A stretch of DNA of 57,875 nt from the NCBI GenBank assembly GCA_023229945.1, contig JALNYH010000012.1:1-57875 (forward strand), written 5' to 3'. Positions within the stretch are counted from its first letter, which is position 1. Each line of letters begins with the position of its first letter. Made by a program: the position numbers and the translations under genes. Positions 19,973 through 28,579 of the stretch are shown piece after piece. The notes beneath the pieces were generated by a model. It did not search any database. It saw nothing but the letters and a program-made list of their open reading frames with translations, and had not been told where the DNA came from. Source of the DNA: Arcobacteraceae bacterium (GTDB lineage: Bacteria > Campylobacterota > Campylobacteria > Campylobacterales > Arcobacteraceae).

Positions 19973-22109
19973 TTAACTGCCCCATTACCTCATCTTTTGG
20001 ACCATCAAGAAAAACTTTAGATTTATGGATTACAATCACTCTATCACAAAGCTTGAGCATAGATAGTTTTTGAGTAATCAATAAAACTGTTTTATCCGTA
20101 GTTTGGGATTGAATTCTTTCTAAAACTATATTTTCACTTCCTTGATCCATAGCATTTGTAGGTTCATCCATTATCAATAAAGAGTTGTCTTGTAAAATGG
20201 CTCTTGATATTCCTACGCTTTGCTTTTGTCCACCAGAAAGCCCTGCACCTCTTTCTCCTATTGGCATATCATAGCCTTTTGGATGAGAATGAATAAAATC
20301 ATCAGCTCCACTTATATAAGCGGCACGAATGACATCTTCATCATGAGGGTGTCTATCTGAAGATATTATATTTTCTTTTATTGTACCCATAAATAAATGC
20401 ACTTCTTGAGGTACATATCCGATAAATCTTCTTAAATCAGCAGGGTCAATTTGTGATATATCTATATCATCAATAAGGATACTTCCACTTGTTGGCTCAT
20501 ATAGTCTTAATATTAGTTTTGCGATGGTTGATTTACCTGAACCAATCTTGCCAATAAAACCTACCTTTTCACCAGAATTAATGATAAAGCTAACATTTTG
20601 CAATGCAGGGATATCTGAATTGGGATATGAAAAACTAACATCACGAAACTCAATCTTCCCTACGATATTTGGACGAGATAAAAATTGTTTACCGCTAGGT
20701 CTTTCAGATGGTTTTGAAATAATTGCGTTCAATACATCATAAGAATTTTTTGCATCTGAATAATTTGTTATCAAGGCAGCTGCTTGCCCCATAGGAGCTA
20801 CAATTCTTGAGCTAAGAATAACTACAGCAATAAGCCCTCCCATAGTAAGCTCGAATTTTTGTATTAAGAAAACTCCTACAACTACTACAAATACAGTATT
20901 TAACTGAATCAAAAGATTAGTGATATTTGGGATAAGAGAGGATAACATCCTAGTTTTTAGGTTTTTGTGTGCTATCTCACCTGTTGCTTCTTCCCAATTC
21001 CACTGAATTTTGCCATTCATTCTCATTGATTTAACTGTTTCGATATTATTCAAAGCTTCAATTAGTATACCATTCTTTTTTGCACTTACTTCATGTGTAC
21101 TTTCTATAACTTCTTTTAAAGGCTTACTGATAAAATAAGCAAAAACCAAAATCAATAATATGGTAATAAGAGGGACAAAAACAATAACCCCACCAATATA
21201 ATATGTAACTATCAAGAAAATAAGGACAAAAGGAAAATCTATTACTGCAGTCATAGTTGCATTTGTCAAAAAGTTTCTAACTGCTTCAAAATCTTTTAGA
21301 TTACTAGCAAAAGAACCTACTGATTTTGGATGTTCACTAAGTTTCAAATCCAAGACTTTTTCAAATACTATGGAAGACATGATAATATCACTTTTTTTAC
21401 CTGCAAGTTCAAGCATATATGCTCTTACATATTTCAAAAATGAATCTATCAAATATACTAAAATAACCCCTATTGTAAATACCAAAAGAGTTTCTTGAGC
21501 ATTATTTGGTATTACTCTATCATATACGCTCATAGTAAAAAGTGGCGTTGCTAGTACAAATAAATTGATTAATAATGAAGCTACCAAAACATCTCTGTAT
21601 ATACTTTTGGATAGCTTTAGGGTTGAAAAAAACCAATGTTTTTGGTCAAGTTGTAGATTTCTGGCATTTTTATTTCCATACTCATACTCTTTTTTTAGCA
21701 TAAAAGCAAAACCTAGATATTCGCTTTCTAATTCTTCTACACTAATAACACTAGTTGAGCCATCTCCTTCGGGAAATATTATAGTAGCTTCTGTTTTGTC
21801 TTCATTAAAACTTTCCAATATACATGCATTGCTTTTACTTAATATCAATATTACTGGTAATTGTAATGCCAAAAAATCAGATATTTCTTTTTCAACAAGT
21901 GTAGATTTTAGTCCTGCTCTGCTAGAGGCTCTTGAAAAAAGTGATTTTGGTTGTTTGATACTAAATAGTTCTATATTACTATTTAAGTCACTTACAGGTA
22001 AACCAGAGATTAAAGCATCTAACGAAAAAGGTTTATGGTATAGTTTTGTATATAAAACAAGAGCATCCAACAATGCATCTTGTTTTATTATTTGAGTTCT
22101 TTCACTCAT
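19965..22109 (-). CDS. Type I secretion ABC transporter (LapB/LssB-type) with inactive C39-like domain
   Basis: 714 residues. The N-terminal ~130 residues form a C39 peptidase-like domain without the catalytic cysteine, as in exporters that use it only for substrate docking. A membrane domain (~165-440, GVILVYLIDSFLKYVRAYML) is followed by the nucleotide-binding domain with Walker A GKIGSGKST, signature LSGGQKQSV and Walker B LLIMDEPTNAMD. The H-loop position reads LLITQKLSML, with Gln680 where His is usual. It powers export of the downstream adhesin. It lies 11 bp after the OmpA-like gene. Confidence 0.93.
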   Translation of the reverse strand: MSERTQIIKQDALLDALVLYTKLYHKPFSLDALISGLPVSDLNSNIELFSIKQPKSLFSRASSRAGLKSTLVEKEISDFLALQLPVILILSKSNACILESFNEDKTEATIIFPEGDGSTSVISVEELESEYLGFAFMLKKEYEYGNKNARNLQLDQKHWFFSTLKLSKSIYRDVLVASLLINLFVLATPLFTMSVYDRVIPNNAQETLLVFTIGVILVYLIDSFLKYVRAYMLELAGKKSDIIMSSIVFEKVLDLKLSEHPKSVGSFASNLKDFEAVRNFLTNATMTAVIDFPFVLIFLIVTYYIGGVIVFVPLITILLILVFAYFISKPLKEVIESTHEVSAKKNGILIEALNNIETVKSMRMNGKIQWNWEEATGEIAHKNLKTRMLSSLIPNITNLLIQLNTVFVVVVGVFLIQKFELTMGGLIAVVILSSRIVAPMGQAAALITNYSDAKNSYDVLNAIISKPSERPSGKQFLSRPNIVGKIEFRDVSFSYPNSDIPALQNVSFIINSGEKVGFIGKIGSGKSTIAKLILRLYEPTSGSILIDDIDISQIDPADLRRFIGYVPQEVHLFMGTIKENIISSDRHPHDEDVIRAAYISGADDFIHSHPKGYDMPIGERGAGLSGGQKQSVGISRAILQDNSLLIMDEPTNAMDQGSENIVLERIQSQTTDKTVLLITQKLSMLKLCDRVIVIHKSKVFLDGPKDEVMGQLNG

Positions 22110-22120
22110 ATTTAGCCCTA

Positions 22121-23197
22121 TTATTCAAAAATTATTACTTCGATTCTTCTATTAGCTTTTTTGCCATCGTCAGTATCATTTGATGCAATAGGCTCAGACT
22201 CGCCTTTTCCATCTGTAAATAATCTACTAGCTTCAATCCCATTTTCTACTAAACGCTGTTTTATAGATTCAGCTCTTTGTTGTGATAGTTTAAGATTTGC
22301 AGATTCTGACCCAACACTATCAGTATGACCTATAATACTTGCTTTGTAATTAGGGTATTTCCCCAAGAACTCATTAAATTGAGCTATTTCATCAGTATAA
22401 CTATCATCTATCGCATATGAACCTGTCTTAAAATTGACACTTAAAGTTCTAAAAATATGACAACCATCCGCGTCAACTTCTATCCCTTTTGGAGTATTTG
22501 GACATTTATCTTTATAATCAAGCACACCATCTCTATCACTATCCAAACAACAACCATTTTTATCAACTGCTACACCTAGTGGCGTAGAAGGACACTTATC
22601 CTTACTATCCAAAACTCCATCTTTATCACTATCTAAATCTGGTTTTTTTAATACATACAACGCAACCATTACACGATTATTTAAGTTTCTTGATGAAGAA
22701 CACTCTTGACTAAAGTTTTGGTCTTCGCCACTTCTATTTTCAACAACCAACAACCCTTCATCAATCCCATCTTTAGCAAACATAGAAGCTATCTCATTTG
22801 CATAACTTAGACTCAACTCATTACTTTTTGAACTATCCAACTTATATCTAAATTGATTTTGTATACTATTTGCATATGTAGTAGAATCTATGCTATTCTC
22901 ACTCATATCATCTGTTGTTTTACTCGTATGACCTATAATTGATACTCTAAACTCTTTTGATTCTTGTTTATATTTTTCTATAGTCTTAACTATATTGTGA
23001 TACAACTCATTTGAGCCTGAAGATAATCTATCTGATTCAAAATGCAACATATCAAATCTTATAATCTCTTCAAATTGACCATACATAAATAAACTACTTT
23101 TCTTATCTTTATTAGGCACTGACATATCGTAACTGTAATCATAAGTACTTGCAAATAAAGAAGCTGCAAGTAATGCAGGAATTAGTATTTGTTTCAT
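22121..23197 (-). CDS. OmpA-family outer-membrane/periplasmic protein with TSP3 repeats and duplicated OmpA-like domain
   Basis: 358 residues with a signal peptide (1-18). The C-terminal OmpA peptidoglycan-binding domain (~245-358) is complete (SIIGHTDSVGSESANLKLSQ, NRRIEVIIFE). Before it are two thrombospondin type-3-like calcium motifs (DSDKDGVLDSKDKCPSTPLG and DSDRDGVLDYKDKCPNTPKG). Residues ~35-180 look like a second, degenerate OmpA domain (VSIIGHTSK, SLSYANEIASMF, NNRVMVALYV). Adhesin secretion loci often carry such a protein to anchor the channel to peptidoglycan. It sits 2 bp after the TolC-like gene. Confidence 0.9.
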   Translation of the reverse strand: MKQILIPALLAASLFASTYDYSYDMSVPNKDKKSSLFMYGQFEEIIRFDMLHFESDRLSSGSNELYHNIVKTIEKYKQESKEFRVSIIGHTSKTTDDMSENSIDSTTYANSIQNQFRYKLDSSKSNELSLSYANEIASMFAKDGIDEGLLVVENRSGEDQNFSQECSSSRNLNNRVMVALYVLKKPDLDSDKDGVLDSKDKCPSTPLGVAVDKNGCCLDSDRDGVLDYKDKCPNTPKGIEVDADGCHIFRTLSVNFKTGSYAIDDSYTDEIAQFNEFLGKYPNYKASIIGHTDSVGSESANLKLSQQRAESIKQRLVENGIEASRLFTDGKGESEPIASNDTDDGKKANRRIEVIIFE

Positions 23198-23199
23198 TT

Positions 23200-24750
23200 T
23201 TAATTACCTTCTTTTTTATTATTTTGTTTAGAATTTAAAGTTTTTATAGCTTGTACACTATCATGTTTATCTTGCTCACAACCATAAGGCATAATATCTT
23301 TATCAGATAAAGAGTTGTTACAAAGATCAACAGAATCTACTATTTTGTCATTATCCACATCATAAATAATTGGAAGTGTATCTTTTATAAAATGTGCCTT
23401 TTCATTTGTATTTATATTTACATTTTGAGCAATAGTATTTGTATCATCTGTTAAATGTTTTACTAAAAGACCCATTGCATCTAGTATTCTATAGTGTGCA
23501 AATAAGTACTCATATTCAGCTTGAATGATTTCAATTCTAGAATTTATTACATCACCTTGAGCAGACAACAAATCAAGTAATGTTCTTCTACCCATGTCAT
23601 ATTCTTCTTTATATAGATCCAAAGTTTTTTCGGCAAATCCTCTATATTCTTTCAAGTCTTTTAGCTGTAACTTAATCATATCATAAGCATTCCATGAGAA
23701 ATCAAGAGATTCTACAACTTGTCTTTGCAAATCTCTTTGTATTTCAACTTCTTGGTGAATTGTGCTTAAATGTTTTTGGATATCGGCTTTATCTGCGCCA
23801 CCTTTGTAAAGATTAAAAGTCATTATAACTCTTGCTCTTAATCTATCATCTGGTCTATCAAAACCATTATCCAAACGACTTACATCATTATAATGTTGAG
23901 CCACTTCAAAGTCTATTTTTGGATAATACTCTTTCTTTCTTTGTTTATGTAGGGCTTGTGCTCCTTCTATATTATAATGACTAACCATTATAGATGGATT
24001 ATTTTTGATTGCAACCATTGCAGCTCTTTCAATACTCTCAGGTACTTCAAAATCTACAATAGGTTTTTTCATAACTTCAATCTCTGGCAATCTTCCAAGT
24101 ATCCTTCTGTATGCCTTTTCAGCATCCAAAGTATTATGTTTTTGTACTGTTAGATTTGCTTTAGCCAAAGATAGTGCTGATTTGATTTTTTGAACCTCAG
24201 AGTCTGTTGTATATCCACCATCATAGAGAATATTTACTTTCTCATATAAAGATTCTACAATCTCAACATTTTCTAAAGATGTTTGTAAAAGTTCATATGC
24301 TCTTAATACATTCAAATATGCATTTGTCATTCTAAAAGCCATATCATTAGCAGTTTCTAAGTAGTGATATCCTGCGGCCAATATTCTAGCTTCTTGATAA
24401 TCTACTTTGTGCATAGTACCAAAACCATCAAAGATATTTTGAGTAATAGTCAAAGCTGTTTCATAATTGTTATAATTAATATCAGCAACTCTTGAAGTTT
24501 TTAGCTCCCCTGGGTCATTGTATCCAGCAACAGCTCTTAAATCAACTCTTGGATAATATTCTGATTCAGCTATTTTCAAATCTTGTTGTGTAACTCTATA
24601 GTTTTTCAATCTTTCTACAATTACTGGATTTGTATTTAAAACCTCAGTTACACTCTCTTGAAGGGTCAAAGCACTTACATTTGTACTAAACAACCCTAAA
24701 CTACTTGCCGCAACCACACTAAGCAAATGTTTCTTTGCATTAAATTTCAT
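23200..24750 (-). CDS. TolC-family outer-membrane channel with C-terminal TSP3-like tail
   Basis: 516 residues. A signal peptide (1-27, ending VSALT) is followed by two outer-membrane efflux repeats with long coiled helices and beta strands (LDLLSAQGDVINSRIEIIQA near the end of repeat 2). This is the AggA/LapE-type channel of adhesin secretion systems. After ~440 residues there is an extra tail including DVDNDKIVDSVDLCNNSLSD, a single TSP3-like calcium motif with cysteines, similar to those in the adjacent OmpA-like protein. It is the first gene of the secretion operon; ribosome site GAGG lies upstream of the ATG. Confidence 0.93.
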   Translation of the reverse strand: MKFNAKKHLLSVVAASSLGLFSTNVSALTLQESVTEVLNTNPVIVERLKNYRVTQQDLKIAESEYYPRVDLRAVAGYNDPGELKTSRVADINYNNYETALTITQNIFDGFGTMHKVDYQEARILAAGYHYLETANDMAFRMTNAYLNVLRAYELLQTSLENVEIVESLYEKVNILYDGGYTTDSEVQKIKSALSLAKANLTVQKHNTLDAEKAYRRILGRLPEIEVMKKPIVDFEVPESIERAAMVAIKNNPSIMVSHYNIEGAQALHKQRKKEYYPKIDFEVAQHYNDVSRLDNGFDRPDDRLRARVIMTFNLYKGGADKADIQKHLSTIHQEVEIQRDLQRQVVESLDFSWNAYDMIKLQLKDLKEYRGFAEKTLDLYKEEYDMGRRTLLDLLSAQGDVINSRIEIIQAEYEYLFAHYRILDAMGLLVKHLTDDTNTIAQNVNINTNEKAHFIKDTLPIIYDVDNDKIVDSVDLCNNSLSDKDIMPYGCEQDKHDSVQAIKTLNSKQNNKKEGN

Positions 24751-24838
24751 GTTTGTTTACCTCATAATAAAAATATTGGAAATCTTACAATAAAGAAGTA
24801 TCAAAGAAGTATCAAAAAAATAATAAAATGTATGTTTG

Positions 24839-24844
24839 ATTATA
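24839..24844 (-). promoter_or_regulatory. Candidate -10 box of the adhesin-secretion operon
   Basis: TATAAT on the minus strand, about 90 bp before the tolC-like start. The region upstream is AT-rich without a clear -35, which is common in this phylum. The leader contains a direct repeat of GATACTTCTTT (between about 24794 and 24817) that could be a regulator site. Position and sequence are the only evidence. Confidence 0.35.
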
Positions 24845-25005
24845 ATCTTATTATTTAAGGAAAATAACCCCTTCAAAACTTCGTATATGTAATAATTTTA
24901 AAATCAAGAACTACTTATTTGAAAGAATAATTCGTGTTTTATTATAAACTCTTATTATACAAGCATCTAGAGTTTTAAACCAATATAATTATTTTACCAA
25001 AATGA

Positions 25006-25245
25006 AAGATTTGTATTAGGTTTGCAAATAACTATCAAATAGTAGCAGATAATGGTAAACAAATAGAGTTTGATTATAAAGATATGATATTTGACCCATT
25101 TTTCACAACGAAGAAAAACGGTAGTGGGATTGGATTATACTTGGCTAAAAAAATTATTGAAGAAAACTATAAAAAAGGCAAATTTGAACTGCTAGTAGAA
25201 AATAAAATCAAAATATTCTTATGCGAATTGGATTTGAAGATATAG
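25006..25245 (+). pseudogene. Remnant of a histidine kinase C-terminus
   Basis: An open frame with no usable start, preceded by an in-frame TGA at 25003, encodes VADNGKQIEF..., FDPFFTTKKNGSGIGLYLAK and KIIEENYKKGKFELL, that is, the G boxes and end of a HATPase domain. The DNAGGI box is already eroded to DNGKQI. The phospho-acceptor, PAS and membrane parts are missing. It resembles the tail of the kinase at 5399-8371. Most of this 498-bp interval (24751-25248) is this relic plus the promoter of the opposite operon. Confidence 0.8.
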
Positions 25246-25248
25246 AAG

Positions 25249-25878
25249 TCATTTCTTACGCTTCCTAGCAATTAGTGCAACTATAATAAGTACTATCAAA
25301 ATACCCCATGATGCATATTGATTTAGGTTGTTTAATATGGTTACTATTTCATTCAAAAATAATGCCCAAAGGGTAGTTGCGATAAATGTACTGCTAAGAA
25401 CTATAAATATATTCTTGATATGTCTTATTCCTATAATAAAGCCTATAATTGCTCCCACCACTGGACCACTCATAAACAAAGGGAAAAAAACAAAAAAGAA
25501 AATTCCATAAGTTCCATATTTATCAAATTTATCATGATGTTTTGCAACAAATGCTTTTACCACATCAAAAAAGTGTTCTAATCTTTTAAATTTAACAGCA
25601 TTTTCCCAACTCATCACAAACAATGAATACACTATCAATACAAGTAGTACCTCAAAATAAAGATTTACAAATAATACCACACTAAAATCTATACCACTTG
25701 CAAAACCAAAAGAGAGTCCACCCATTCGTCCAACTATTAAATTTGTAATAGCTATACCTAAGAGTTTACTTGCTAATTCAATATCAAATAAAGCTACTAC
25801 ACCCAAACTTCCAAGCAATACTAATAATAAACTTAGTCCCATCAGTAAAAGTTTTGATTCTATTTTATTTAAATCCAA
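25249..25878 (-). CDS. Small multidrug export protein family membrane protein
   Basis: 209 residues with five to six membrane segments. The region FFFVFFPLFMSGPVVGAIIGFIIGI matches the conserved core of the Sm_multidrug_ex family (COG2426), followed by a segment ending LFLNEIV and a basic tail ARKRKK. The family name comes from early work, and the transport substrate is not established. The gene is alone on the minus strand, divergent from the SixA-like gene. Confidence 0.75.
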   Translation of the reverse strand: MDLNKIESKLLLMGLSLLLVLLGSLGVVALFDIELASKLLGIAITNLIVGRMGGLSFGFASGIDFSVVLFVNLYFEVLLVLIVYSLFVMSWENAVKFKRLEHFFDVVKAFVAKHHDKFDKYGTYGIFFFVFFPLFMSGPVVGAIIGFIIGIRHIKNIFIVLSSTFIATTLWALFLNEIVTILNNLNQYASWGILIVLIIVALIARKRKK

Positions 25879-25917
25879 AATAATCCCTTAAGTTTAAAAA
25901 TATGGTACAATTATACT

Positions 25918-26424
25918 ATGAAAAAGCTATATTTAATAAGACATTCCAAATCAAGTTGGGATAACCCAAACTTAAGTGACTATGACAGACCGCTAAATAA
26001 TAGAGGGAAAAAGGATAGATACTCTATGGCACACTTTTTAAGTGCAAACAATATACATCCTGATATTGTTTTATGTAGCCCATCTATACGAACTATAAAA
26101 AGTCTGAAAGCTTATAAGAAGATTTTAAATATTTCAGCAAAAAATATATACCTAAAGCAAGAACTTTATGAAACTACATATGATAAGTTACTTATGTATA
26201 TTAATACAACTGATAATACATACTCTAATTTGTTTTTAATTGCACACAACCCTAGTTTAAATGATTTAGTAAACTATTTTGTTCGTGACTTTACAGAAAA
26301 TATACCAACAAGTGGCATAGTAGGACTTGAATTTGATTGTGATAGTTGGGAAAAAATATCTAAAACGAATTGTAATATGTTTTTATTTGCATATCCTAAG
26401 TTGTTTGAACAATCTATTGATTAA
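25918..26424 (+). CDS. SixA-like phosphohistidine phosphatase
   Basis: 168 residues of the histidine phosphatase (RHG) superfamily. The catalytic motif is LIRHSKSSW at residues 5-13, with the DRPLNNRGKKD and CSPSIRTIKS elements and a second catalytic His in LIAHNPSLNDL. SixA proteins dephosphorylate phosphohistidine in phosphotransfer domains. No ribosome site is visible: a -10-like TACAAT ends only 7 bases before the ATG, so the mRNA may be leaderless. Its 3' end overlaps the convergent ychJ-like gene by 11 bp. Confidence 0.87.
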   Translation: MKKLYLIRHSKSSWDNPNLSDYDRPLNNRGKKDRYSMAHFLSANNIHPDIVLCSPSIRTIKSLKAYKKILNISAKNIYLKQELYETTYDKLLMYINTTDNTYSNLFLIAHNPSLNDLVNYFVRDFTENIPTSGIVGLEFDCDSWEKISKTNCNMFLFAYPKLFEQSID

Positions 26425-26830
26425 TAAATTCCCCATCAATATAAAGCCATCTATTTTCTAGGTGAACAAATCTACTCACTTCTGTAAAGAATGTATAAGT
26501 ATCATCAATTTTCATATTTACTCTAAATGTTACAAACGCTTCTAACTCACCATCTTGAAAATCAAATATTTCTAGTTTTACAAACTCTGTTTCATCACTA
26601 AAAGATTTGATTTCTTTTTTCCAACTTTGCAAATCTTGTTTGTATTCTTTATTTTCTTGGTGAGTTGTTTTTATAATATAATTCACATCACCAACCACAT
26701 ATGCACTATATCTTGATTTCATAAGAAATAGTGCATTTTTAGCAATTGCCCCTTTGTGAAAGACTTGACAGCAGTTTTTATATTTATTGCCACTTCCACA
26801 AGGGCATTTTGAATTTACAGAAAACTTCAT
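26414..26830 (-). CDS. YchJ family protein with N-terminal SEC-C zinc motif
   Basis: 138 residues. It starts with the SEC-C zinc motif CPCGSGNKYKNCC, followed by KNALFLMKSRYSAYVVGDVNYI, the YchJ signature, and an NTF2-like fold ending in FTEVSRFVHLENRWLYIDGEF. Function is unknown in bacteria. The start overlaps the stop of the mscS-type gene by one base, so the two are coupled. Confidence 0.9.
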   Translation of the reverse strand: MKFSVNSKCPCGSGNKYKNCCQVFHKGAIAKNALFLMKSRYSAYVVGDVNYIIKTTHQENKEYKQDLQSWKKEIKSFSDETEFVKLEIFDFQDGELEAFVTFRVNMKIDDTYTFFTEVSRFVHLENRWLYIDGEFINQ

Positions 26831-27627
26831 TAATCTTTTTGCTTATAATAAATATCCATTTGAGGGAAAGGTATAGAAATTCCTTTTTCATCAAAAGTTA
26901 GTTTTACTTTTTCTATAATATCAAATCTAAAATTCCAAAAATCTTCTGTTTTGACCCAAGCACGAACAGTAAAATCAACACTTGAATTCCCAAGTTCACT
27001 GACTGCAACTAAAGGTTCAGGGTCTTGTAACACTCTAGAGTCTTGATTTATAATTTCTTTTAAAGTCTCTTTCACAAGTCTTATATCATCACTATAGCTA
27101 ACACCAAACACAAAATCACATCTTCTTGTATCTTCACCTGTAAAGTTTGTTATATTATCACTTGTGATTTTTGAATTTGGAATAATTACTACTTTATTGT
27201 CTGTTGTTTTCATAATAGTATGAAATATTGATATCTCTTGAACTATCCCCATTTCCCCAGCAGTTTGGACGAAATCCCCTACTTTAAATGGGCGAAATAA
27301 TATTATCATAATACCAGAGCCTACATTTGATAATGAATCCTTAAATGCCAAACCAACAGCCAAACCAGCAGCTCCAAGGATTGCTATAAATGATGTAGTT
27401 TCAATTCCAAGCTGACCAAGAGATGCTAAAGCAATAGCAACCAAAGCTACAGTATAAAGTACATTATCCAAAAACTTCACTAATGTTTGGTCAACTTTCG
27501 CTTTTTCCATTATTTTAACAAGTAAATTAACTGCAAACCTAGCCAACCTCTTACCAATTACAAAAATAGCTATTGCAACTATTACTTTTAGTGCATAAAC
27601 TCCAATTAAACTCAATATGGCTTCCAT
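26830..27627 (-). CDS. MscS-type mechanosensitive channel
   Basis: 265 residues, the size of E. coli MscS. Three N-terminal membrane segments include the pore helix AILGAAGLAVGLAFKDSLSN, followed by the beta domain (RPFKVGDFVQTAGEMGIVQE) and the cytoplasmic cage (IIPNSKITSDNITNFTG). It opens under hypo-osmotic membrane tension to release solutes. It is co-transcribed with the YchJ-like gene downstream. Confidence 0.95.
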   Translation of the reverse strand: MEAILSLIGVYALKVIVAIAIFVIGKRLARFAVNLLVKIMEKAKVDQTLVKFLDNVLYTVALVAIALASLGQLGIETTSFIAILGAAGLAVGLAFKDSLSNVGSGIMIILFRPFKVGDFVQTAGEMGIVQEISIFHTIMKTTDNKVVIIPNSKITSDNITNFTGEDTRRCDFVFGVSYSDDIRLVKETLKEIINQDSRVLQDPEPLVAVSELGNSSVDFTVRAWVKTEDFWNFRFDIIEKVKLTFDEKGISIPFPQMDIYYKQKD

Positions 27628-27796
27628 TTATTCCCTTATTTAAACATTTATGATAGTAATATACCACAAAATATCTTAATATGATTAATACACCTTCACC
27701 CAAAATATACGCAATTACTATAAAGAATCTAATCTTAATGTTTATTTATAGATTATTAGATATAATATAACAAAGTCATCAAATAAGGTATTTATT

Positions 27797-28561
27797 ATGT
27801 ATAAATTTTTATATGTTATGATTATATACATATTTGTATATTCTCATTCCATCTTAGCAAATGAACTTCGTGTTGGTGTAGAATATGGATATTCTCCTTT
27901 TAGTTATCTAGGAGAAGATAATAAACCTCATGGTTTTGATATAGATATCGCAAATGCTATATGTGATACTTTAAAAGTAACATGTATTATTAAACATATG
28001 GAATTTATAGATTTGATTCCTGCAATGGAAGCAGATAAGATTGATATCATCGTTGCGAGTATGGCAAAAACTCAAGAAAGACTAAAAAAGATTGATTTTT
28101 CTATTGCTTATTATAGAGCAAGAGGTGTAGCTATTGGTAAACTTGGTGATATCTTTTCCCCAAATACAAATGATTTAAAAGACAAATCTATAGCGGTACA
28201 ATCTGGCACTATTCAAGAAGTTGTAGCAAAAGAACTAGCTCATGAATCTACAAAAATCTTTGTATTTGATACTTTTGATGAGGCTACTAATATGTTGGTC
28301 AATAATAAAGTTGATTTAATTTTAGGAGATACATTAGGTGCTTATTTCTTTTTAATAGAAGATGAAAATAGTACAAAATTTGAAATAACTGGTCTTTTAC
28401 CAGAATCAAGCAATGGTGATGATTTAAATTATGCTTTTGTTGGAATCAAGAAAAATGACCATATACTTCGTGAAAATATAAATAATGCAATCCAAACTAT
28501 CCATCAAAACGGTACATTAGGTAACCTTAGTAGAAAATATTTTCCATTTGAAATATACTAA
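27797..28561 (+). CDS. Family-3 solute-binding protein (amino-acid-binding-like)
   Basis: 254 residues. Signal peptide (1-21) precedes a complete SBP_bac_3 domain: LRVGVEYGYSPFSYLGEDNK, PHGFDIDIANAIC, DIIVASMAKTQERLKKIDFS and VDLILGDTLGAYFFL. Such proteins normally deliver arginine or histidine to ABC transporters, but no permease or ATPase gene is near. Instead a membrane diguanylate cyclase follows after 18 bp, so this protein may present a ligand to that sensor (inference). A TATAAT lies at 27761-27766. Confidence 0.88.
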   Translation: MYKFLYVMIIYIFVYSHSILANELRVGVEYGYSPFSYLGEDNKPHGFDIDIANAICDTLKVTCIIKHMEFIDLIPAMEADKIDIIVASMAKTQERLKKIDFSIAYYRARGVAIGKLGDIFSPNTNDLKDKSIAVQSGTIQEVVAKELAHESTKIFVFDTFDEATNMLVNNKVDLILGDTLGAYFFLIEDENSTKFEITGLLPESSNGDDLNYAFVGIKKNDHILRENINNAIQTIHQNGTLGNLSRKYFPFEIY

Positions 28562-28579
28562 ACAATATAAAGAGCAATC

